A stretch of DNA of 64,000 bases from Paraburkholderia franconis (GTDB lineage Bacteria > Pseudomonadota > Gammaproteobacteria > Burkholderiales > Burkholderiaceae): NCBI RefSeq assembly GCF_009362735.1, contig NZ_WHNP01000002.1:188491-252490 (forward strand). Direction: 5' to 3'. The translations under genes were made by a program, and so were the position numbers. Below are positions 56,256 through 64,000 of this stretch, one piece after another. The stretch's first letter is position 1; the number at the start of each line of letters is the position of its first letter. The notes below the pieces were generated by a model. That model ran no database searches and was not told where the DNA came from. It was given only the letters and a program-made list of their open reading frames with translations.

Positions 56256-56743
56256 TTAATTCATGCGTCAAGCCATCCCTTCACCTGACAGGGAAGAGTC
56301 CTGACCTACATAGTCGATATGGCCCCAAGTGCTTCCGCTAGAAATATCGAACGAAGTCATGGGATGGCCGAAGGCACCCATCCAGGGGTAAAGGTTGAAT
56401 AGTGCGGACGCCTGGGTACGCGGAAAGAAGCGGGCTGAGTGTCGTGGAACACGAACCGGCGCCATGTCGCGAACGTCGAGCGCCGCATGAGAACGCGTAG
56501 CGGCCGGAGTTGCCGCGACAGAAGCCGCAGCCGTGAGCCCACGTACAGTCGCAAAGTGCGAAGGTCGACCAGATCGCCACGAACACGGCAGCCGCCGGCG
56601 GATGGCGCTCAGGTCGGCTCAGGTGAGTCTGAGCGGACGCCGGAAACCTTCGGCACGCAGTCCCAAAAAGCAAAAAGCCCGGTTTGCCGTTTCCAGCAAA
56701 CCGGGCTTTTTTATCGACGCCGCGAATCGAACAGACTTGAAAA
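56256..56743. other. Unassigned remnant region between the IS and hemJ
   Basis: About 490 nt without a convincing gene. On the minus strand a 65-codon frame (56465-56268) reads protein-like at its end (LYPWMGAFGHPMTSFD, then WGHIDYVGQDSSLSGEG) and stops 12 nt before the IS; it may be the tail of a decayed gene. Only the terminator at 56673-56710 is firmly recognised. Confidence 0.4.
56673..56710. terminator. Terminator after hemJ
   Basis: Fifteen-bp perfect stem AAAAGCCCGGTTTGC/GCAAACCGGGCTTTT with an 8-nt loop and T runs on both strands, 34 nt beyond the hemJ stop. Confidence 0.9.
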
Positions 56744-57160
56744 TCAGAACGGCTTGATCACCACCAGCGCAACCGCCGCGAGCAGGCCCAGAACAGGCAG
56801 CTCATTGAACATCCGATACCACTTGTCCGAGCGCCGGTTTTCACCGCGCTCGAACGTGCGCAGCAGCACGCCGCAATACGCGTGATAGATGACGAGCAAC
56901 ACGACCACGCCGACCTTCGCGTGGATCCAGCCCTCGCCGCTGCCGATCCCGATCACCAGCCACAGCCACAAGCCGCACGCCAGCGCCGGCACCGCGATGA
57001 GCGTCATGAAGCGAAACAGCTTGCGTGCCATGATCAACAGACGTTTCACCGCATTCGGATCGGTCTCCATCGCGAGATTGACGAAAATCCGCGGCAGATA
57101 AAAAAGCCCCGCGAACCACGAAGCGACCAGAACGATGTGAAACGTCTTGACCCACAACAT
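56744..57160 (-). CDS. hemJ: HemJ-type protoporphyrinogen IX oxidase / CopD family membrane protein
   Basis: A 138-residue membrane protein with four helices. The conserved N-terminus LWVKTFHIVLVASWFAGLFYLPR carries the His needed for heme binding in HemJ; FRFMTLIAVPALACGLWLW, WIHAKVGVVVLLVIYHAY and LPVLGLLAAVALVVIKPF complete it. HemJ oxidises protoporphyrinogen IX in many bacteria lacking HemG/HemY. It lies 28 nt after proA on the same strand and ends at a strong terminator. Confidence 0.9.
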   Translation of the reverse strand: MLWVKTFHIVLVASWFAGLFYLPRIFVNLAMETDPNAVKRLLIMARKLFRFMTLIAVPALACGLWLWLVIGIGSGEGWIHAKVGVVVLLVIYHAYCGVLLRTFERGENRRSDKWYRMFNELPVLGLLAAVALVVIKPF

Positions 57161-57188
57161 CTGTGATCCTTGTTCGTTTTATGAAGGG

Positions 57189-58460
57189 TTATTGGCGACC
57201 TTCGCCGTGTCCCAGCACGACGTATTTCATCGATGTCAGCCCTTCCAGTCCGACAGGCCCGCGCGCATGAAGCTTGTCATTCGAAATGCCGATCTCCGCG
57301 CCGAGGCCGAATTCGAAGCCGTCGGCAAAACGCGTCGATGCGTTGACCATCACGCTCGCCGAGTCCACTTCGCGCAGGAAGCGCATCGCGCGGTCGTGGT
57401 CTTCCGTGACGATCGCGTCCGTGTGATGCGATCCGTATTCGTTGATGTGCCCGATCGCATCGTCGATGCCGTCGACCACCTTGATCGCCAGCACGGGCGC
57501 CAGGTATTCGGTGCGCCAGTCCTCCTCGGTCGCATCGACGAGCGGACTCACGCCCGCCGCCTCCAGCACGCGCCGCGCGGCCGGATCGACGCGCAGCTCC
57601 ACGTCCTTGCCGCGATACAGCTTGCCGAGCGGCGGCAGCACCTCAGCCGCCACGCCGCGCGAGACCAGCAGCGTCTCCATCGTGTTGCAGGTGCCGTAGC
57701 GATGCGTCTTCGCGTTGTCGCAGACGTTCATCGCCTTCGCGATATCCGCGCGATCGTCGACATACACATGGCAGATGCCGTCGAGGTGCTTGATCATCGG
57801 CACACGGCCTTCTTCGATCAGGCGCGCGATCAGGCTCTTGCCACCGCGCGGCACGATCACGTCGACGTATTCGGTCATCGTGATCAGCTTGCCGACGGCC
57901 GCGCGATCCGACGTTTCGACCACCTGCACAGCCTCTTGCGGCAAGCCCGCCTTTTCCAGCCCTTCGCCGATCAGCTTCGCCAGCGCAGTGTTGCATTCGA
58001 GCGCCTCTGACCCGCCGCGCAGAATCGTGGCGTTGCCGGATTTGAGGCACAGCGCCGCCGCATCGATGGTCACGTTCGGACGCGATTCGTAGATGATGCC
58101 GATGACGCCGAGCGGCACGCGCATCTGGCCGACCTGGATGCCGCTCGGCCGGTACTTCAGATTGCTGATTTCGCCGATCGGATCGGGCAGCGCGGCCACT
58201 TGCCGCAAGCCTTCGACCATCGTCTTCAGCGCCTTGTCCGACAGCGTCAGGCGATCGATGAAGGCGGCGTCGTGACCCTTGTCGCGAGCGCGCGCGAGAT
58301 CGCGCGCATTCGCTTCCTTGAGCGCTTGCGTCTCCCGCTCGATTGCAACTGCAACGGCTTCGAGCGCGGCGTTCTTCGCCGCCGTCGACGCCCGCGCCAT
58401 CGCGCGCGATGCGTGACGCGCGCGGCGGCCAAGGTCGGTCATGTACTGGTCGATATCCAT
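57189..58460 (-). CDS. proA: Gamma-glutamyl phosphate reductase
   Basis: ProA (423 residues) reduces glutamyl-5-phosphate to the semialdehyde in proline synthesis. The aldehyde dehydrogenase-like fold shows [22 protein letters not shown], the nucleotide region [16 protein letters not shown], and the catalytic Cys in [16 protein letters not shown] (about residue 260); the C-terminal [17 protein letters not shown] and [15 protein letters not shown] are typical. proB is not adjacent. It is downstream of holA (223 nt gap) and upstream of hemJ. Confidence 0.97.
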   Translation of the reverse strand: MDIDQYMTDLGRRARHASRAMARASTAAKNAALEAVAVAIERETQALKEANARDLARARDKGHDAAFIDRLTLSDKALKTMVEGLRQVAALPDPIGEISNLKYRPSGIQVGQMRVPLGVIGIIYESRPNVTIDAAALCLKSGNATILRGGSEALECNTALAKLIGEGLEKAGLPQEAVQVVETSDRAAVGKLITMTEYVDVIVPRGGKSLIARLIEEGRVPMIKHLDGICHVYVDDRADIAKAMNVCDNAKTHRYGTCNTMETLLVSRGVAAEVLPPLGKLYRGKDVELRVDPAARRVLEAAGVSPLVDATEEDWRTEYLAPVLAIKVVDGIDDAIGHINEYGSHHTDAIVTEDHDRAMRFLREVDSASVMVNASTRFADGFEFGLGAEIGISNDKLHARGPVGLEGLTSMKYVVLGHGEGRQ

Positions 58461-58683
58461 GATGATTCCCGTTTTGCCGCTTTATGCACGAAGCACGGCG
58501 GACAATTTCTGCAAGCGGAACGATGCGACGATTGTAAGACGTGTGACTACAGCGTGCTTGGCGCGGCGGCGCCGCGCCACGGACCGGGAAAGGCTGCCGG
58601 ACGGCCTGGCGAGGAATCTGGAGACCACGGCGAGCGCTACTGGAGCGCGGCTCTGCGTGGCGGTCCGTCAGGCGTGCGACAGC

Positions 58684-59823
58684 CTACGACGGTCGGCGCA
58701 TTGGCGCTGGTCGCGCCGGAGTCGGCCGACCGGGCGCGGGCCGCGTCGGCGTGGCGTGCGAGTGTGAAGCCTGCGCGCCGGCGACAACCATCGCGAGTTC
58801 GAAGAGGCCCGCCCATGGATCGGGCGGCGGGTCATTGCGATGATTGCCCGGCGTACCGCCCGACAAGCCCTTCACCTGCCGGTCGAGCTTCGCCGCCAAC
58901 GCGAGCGCCTTTTCGAGCGAGGCTTCCGTCACGCGTGACAGCGCCGGCCCGACGAGCCGCTCACGCGGGCCCCATACGCGGTTCTCGCGCAGCAGCATCG
59001 CGAGCGGCTTGCCTGTTTCGACGCCGCGCTTGATCCGCAGCAGCGTGCGAATCTCCTCGACGACGGCCCACAGCACGAGCACGGCCGCCTCGCCTTCGCC
59101 CTTCAGACCGTCGAGCATGCGCGACAGCCGGCCGACGTCGCCTGCCAGCATCGCTTCGTTGAGCTTGAACACGTCGTAGCGCGCGACGTTGAGCACGGCA
59201 TCGTGGATCTGCTCGAATGTCAGCGCGCCGGACGGATACAGCAGCCCGAGCTTCTGGATCTCCTGGTGCGCCGCGAGCAGATTGCCTTCGACGCGTTCAG
59301 CGATGAACTGCAACGCGCGCTTGCCGTCTTCGCCCGCCGCCACGCGCTGACCTTGTTGCGCAAGCCGCTGCCCGACCCAGTTCGGCAACTGCGCGCGCTC
59401 GACGGGATCGATTTTCAGCGCAACGCCGGCGTCGGCGAGCGCCGTGAACCACGCGGCCTTTTGCGTCGCGGCGTCAAGGCGCGGAAGCGTGACGAGCGTG
59501 AGCACGTCAGGGTTCGCCGACGCCGCGAGTGTCTTTAGCGCGTCGGCGCCTTCCTTGCCGGGCTTGCCCGTCGGGATGCGCAACTCGACGAGTTGCCGGT
59601 CGCCGAACAGCGACATCGACTGGCTCGCGCCGAGCAGCGAGCTCCAGTCGAAACCGCGCTCCACCGTGAACACCGCGCGGTCCGTAAAGCCGCTCGCGCG
59701 CGCCGCCGCGCGGATGCGGTCGCACGCTTCCTGCGCGAGCAGATGCTCGTCGCCGTACACGACGTACAGGCCGGCGAGTCCTTTCGCGAGGTGCGCTTCG
59801 AGCGCGTCAAGACGCAGTTGCAT
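58684..59823 (-). CDS. holA: DNA polymerase III subunit delta
   Basis: HolA (379 residues) is the clamp-loader subunit that opens the beta clamp. The AAA+-like first domain reads LYVVYGDEHLLAQEACDRIRAAA and LFGDRQLVELRIPTGKPGKEG; the C-terminal collar helices are FKLNEAMLAGDVGRLSRMLDGL and AVLVLWAVVEEIRTLLRIKRG. It is about 35 residues longer than E. coli delta because of a C-terminal Pro/Arg/Thr tail (TRPAPGRPTPARPAPMRR), which looks unstructured. It follows lptE by 46 nt. Confidence 0.95.
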   Translation of the reverse strand: MQLRLDALEAHLAKGLAGLYVVYGDEHLLAQEACDRIRAAARASGFTDRAVFTVERGFDWSSLLGASQSMSLFGDRQLVELRIPTGKPGKEGADALKTLAASANPDVLTLVTLPRLDAATQKAAWFTALADAGVALKIDPVERAQLPNWVGQRLAQQGQRVAAGEDGKRALQFIAERVEGNLLAAHQEIQKLGLLYPSGALTFEQIHDAVLNVARYDVFKLNEAMLAGDVGRLSRMLDGLKGEGEAAVLVLWAVVEEIRTLLRIKRGVETGKPLAMLLRENRVWGPRERLVGPALSRVTEASLEKALALAAKLDRQVKGLSGGTPGNHRNDPPPDPWAGLFELAMVVAGAQASHSHATPTRPAPGRPTPARPAPMRRPS

Positions 59824-59869
59824 GGTTACGGATCAACGAGAGTGAAAGCGGGTCGATGCAGTCGGCGGA

Positions 59870-60421
59870 TCAGAGCGGCGGCGGCGGCAGCGGCGCGCGC
59901 GGCGCGACGCCCGGCACTTCCTGGCCCGGCGCCGGATGCAGCGAGCGCACGACGGCGAGGCGCCGCATCAGCTGATCGACCGCATCGTTCTGCATGTCGG
60001 CGTAAAGGATGTCTGCTTCCGCAGCCTTCGCCTGCGAGAACTGATCGCTATACGTCATCGCGCGGTTCAACGCGATCGAGCTTGGCGGAATCAGCAAAGT
60101 ACCGTCCGAACCTCTCAGCGTGTAGTTCAGCGAATAGTTCAGCGCGTATTCCTCGACTACGCCGAGCGAGCTCAGCGTCAGCACACCCGTTCCACGCGAC
60201 TCCGAAACCACCAGGACCGCGTCGGCGTTGCTGGACGAATTCACGATCACCGTGTCGCTGCCGCCCTGCACCATCCGCGTCAGGCGCGCAGCGACGGGCG
60301 GCGTCGCGCCCGTGATGGCGAGGCGCTTGAACGCATAGTTCTGCTGGCCGCGCAGCTGGAAGCCGCACGCGGACAGCAGCACCGCGCTGCACGCCAGGGT
60401 CAAAAACGATCTGCGGTCCAC
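59870..60421 (-). CDS. lptE: LPS-assembly lipoprotein LptE
   Basis: LptE (183 residues) plugs the LptD barrel that inserts LPS in the outer leaflet. A lipoprotein signal peptide with lipobox LSAC (Cys at residue 19) is followed by GFQLRGQ, the family's conserved start of the mature protein, and the two-strand/two-helix core ending DAVDQLMRRLAVV. The last 25 residues are Pro-rich. Start: GTG at 60421 with AGGAG 7-11 nt upstream; the open frame upstream runs through leuS and is a shadow. It lies between leuS and holA, the conserved leuS-lptE-holA order. Confidence 0.94.
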   Translation of the reverse strand: MDRRSFLTLACSAVLLSACGFQLRGQQNYAFKRLAITGATPPVAARLTRMVQGGSDTVIVNSSSNADAVLVVSESRGTGVLTLSSLGVVEEYALNYSLNYTLRGSDGTLLIPPSSIALNRAMTYSDQFSQAKAAEADILYADMQNDAVDQLMRRLAVVRSLHPAPGQEVPGVAPRAPLPPPPL

Positions 60422-60492
60422 ATGGGCTCCTGGTTCGCAGTTAAAGCGCAATCGCCACCGATCGGCACCAACCGGCACATTCGGCGCGGCCG

Positions 60493-63132
<2,640 letters not shown>

Positions 63133-63344
63133 TCAGTGCTTCGGCACCGGCCGGTGCTCTGCGTGAAGAAATGTCTCGTCGATTCCCCGTGCGTCAAGGG
63201 GAAAGGGCTGATTATACCGTCCGGGCGGGACGACGCCGCACGCGATGCGGCGTATGCAGCGCGTTTTGCGCGCCGATTGCTCCCGATTCGATCCCGATTC
63301 GCGCTGAAAGCGAGCTTTCGACCCGGCAAGCGACGCCCTGGCGC

Positions 63345-63848
63345 TTACTGCGCGGCGGATGCTCCCGCTGTCGAGGGCGCTGGCTGGCCCGCGTTCGCGC
63401 CGCCTGTCGTCGCGGCGCCGGCTTTGGCATTGGCCGACGGCGGCTCGGTCACGAAGCCGATCCGCTCCAGCCCCGCCTGCTGCGCCGCGCCCATCACTTG
63501 CGCGATCACCTCGTAGCGCGTCGAGCGCTCGGCGCGCAGATGGATCTCGGGCTGCTCCTTTTGCTTGCCGGCGTCGTTGAACTGCGCGCGCATCTGCTCG
63601 ACCGTGACGAGCTTGTCGTTCCAGTAGATCTTGCCTGCTGCGTCGATCGACAGCGTGATGGTTTGTGGCGTCTCGCGCGCCTCGGCGGACGCTACGCGCG
63701 GCAGATCGAGCCGGATCGCGTGCGTGAACAGCGGCGCCGTGATGATGAAAATGACGAGCAGCACGAGCATCACGTCGATCAGCGGCGTCATGTTGATGTC
63801 CGCCATCGGCGCGGCCGTCTTGTGTCTGTCGAGTCCGCCGAATGCCAT
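63345..63848 (-). CDS. exbD: Biopolymer transport protein ExbD/TolR family
   Basis: A 167-residue ExbD/TolR protein that couples the proton motive force to TonB- or Tol-dependent outer-membrane work. A single N-terminal helix (MTPLIDVMLVLLVIFIITAPLF) carries the critical Asp; the periplasmic domain includes LDLPRVASAEARETPQTITLSI and HLRAERSTRYEVIAQVMGAAQQAG. The C-terminal 25 residues are Ala/Gly/Pro-rich. It follows an ExbB/TolQ-type gene (39 nt gap) on the same strand. Whether it belongs to the Ton or Tol branch is undecided; the ExbD name is more likely from the absence of other tol genes in view. Confidence 0.92.
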   Translation of the reverse strand: MAFGGLDRHKTAAPMADINMTPLIDVMLVLLVIFIITAPLFTHAIRLDLPRVASAEARETPQTITLSIDAAGKIYWNDKLVTVEQMRAQFNDAGKQKEQPEIHLRAERSTRYEVIAQVMGAAQQAGLERIGFVTEPPSANAKAGAATTGGANAGQPAPSTAGASAAQ

Positions 63849-63886
63849 GTCGTGCCTCGCTCTTTCCGTTTCAGCCTCGGCTGAGC

Positions 63887-64000
63887 CTAAGCCTGCGTCC
63901 GCGCGGGCGAGCGCCTGCCCTGGCCGTCACGGATCTCGGCGCGCGCGCCGTCGTGCGTCTCGCCGGCGGGCGCGCAGACATACGCATGCAGATCGTGCGC
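63887..64000 (-). CDS. exbB: MotA/TolQ/ExbB proton channel family protein, C-terminal end only
   Basis: The last 37 codons of a gene that continues beyond the window. On the minus strand the frame reads AHDLHAYVCAPAG and then a charged tail to a TAG at 63889-63887. The FAHDLHAY-like end matches ExbB/TolQ C-termini, and position directly upstream of exbD supports that. Confidence 0.7.
   Translation of the reverse strand, partial: AHDLHAYVCAPAGETHDGARAEIRDGQGRRSPARTQA

Noticed and set aside
56439..56885. A 148-codon plus-strand frame crossing the hemJ terminator
   Set aside because: Arg/Ser-rich, runs through a strong terminator hairpin and antisense to hemJ; no coding character.

Overview
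The window is a contiguous piece of a high-GC betaproteobacterial chromosome. Gene content, gene order (leuS-lptE-holA-proA, rplM-rpsI-erpA, purH-ruvCAB, dusB-fis, gltIJKL beside gdhA) and protein sequence all point to Burkholderiaceae, most probably Paraburkholderia or a close relative. That genus call is an inference from familiarity, not from a search. Almost all of the window is ordinary core genome, and both ends cut a gene (secF on the left, an exbB/tolQ-type gene on the right).

Layout. 1-4.3 kb: 3' part of secF, an MHS-type MFS transporter, and a cytochrome b561 + two YceI periplasmic proteins operon. 4.7-8.5 kb: a tightly overlapped pqiA-pqiA-pqiB-pqiC envelope lipid-transport operon. 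8.6-11.3 kb: RlmL-type RNA methyltransferase, a VOC protein and a YafY/WYL regulator. 11.4-14.4 kb: three-subunit proton-translocating transhydrogenase (pntAA-pntAB-pntB). 14.6-23 kb: NUDIX hydrolase, mnmA, a membrane-anchored glutamate-synthase-like FMN protein, an M48 lipoprotein protease, GST, pepP, ubiH. 23-28.6 kb: dusB-fis, purH, ruvC-ruvA-ruvB. 28.7-37.6 kb: histidine phosphatase, dtd, tyrS, anmK, erpA, rpsI/rplM, a small RNA locus, osmC-like gene, RNase P RNA, DUF3025 gene, pyrC. 37.8-45.4 kb: class II amidotransferase, an unknown Cys-rich protein, gltIJKL uptake system, gdhA and a LysR regulator. 45.6-52.9 kb: purB, then gluconate/Entner-Doudoroff genes (gntK, gntP, eda, edd) with divergent hexR. 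53-56.7 kb: a decayed patch holding a twice-broken trimeric autotransporter adhesin gene, an intact IS5-family element and unassigned remnants. 56.7-64 kb: hemJ, proA, holA, lptE, leuS, exbD, exbB end.

Functional themes. Glutamate handling is grouped: periplasmic uptake by GltIJKL and oxidative deamination by GdhA, all on one strand. Gluconate is imported (GntP), phosphorylated (GntK) and split by Edd/Eda, with HexR facing edd across an intergenic region that holds two copies of a TGTAGTTTTT core set into the two predicted promoters. Envelope maintenance is represented by Pqi, LptE, SecF, YceI and the ExbB/ExbD pair.

Most notable observations: (1) a probable free-standing ~91-nt small RNA on the minus strand at 34264-34354 with a perfect TATAAT promoter box, two hairpins, two tandem CUCCUCC anti-Shine-Dalgarno motifs and a seven-U terminator; (2) the adhesin pseudogene with an amber stop inside its extended signal peptide and a separate frameshift just before its outer-membrane anchor; (3) the DUF3025 gene running about 90 nt into the RNase P RNA gene on the same strand, with the rnpB promoter box inside the coding sequence; (4) the IS5 copy sitting inside an older palindrome with a TTAA target duplication. 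No tRNA, rRNA, CRISPR array or prophage was seen.
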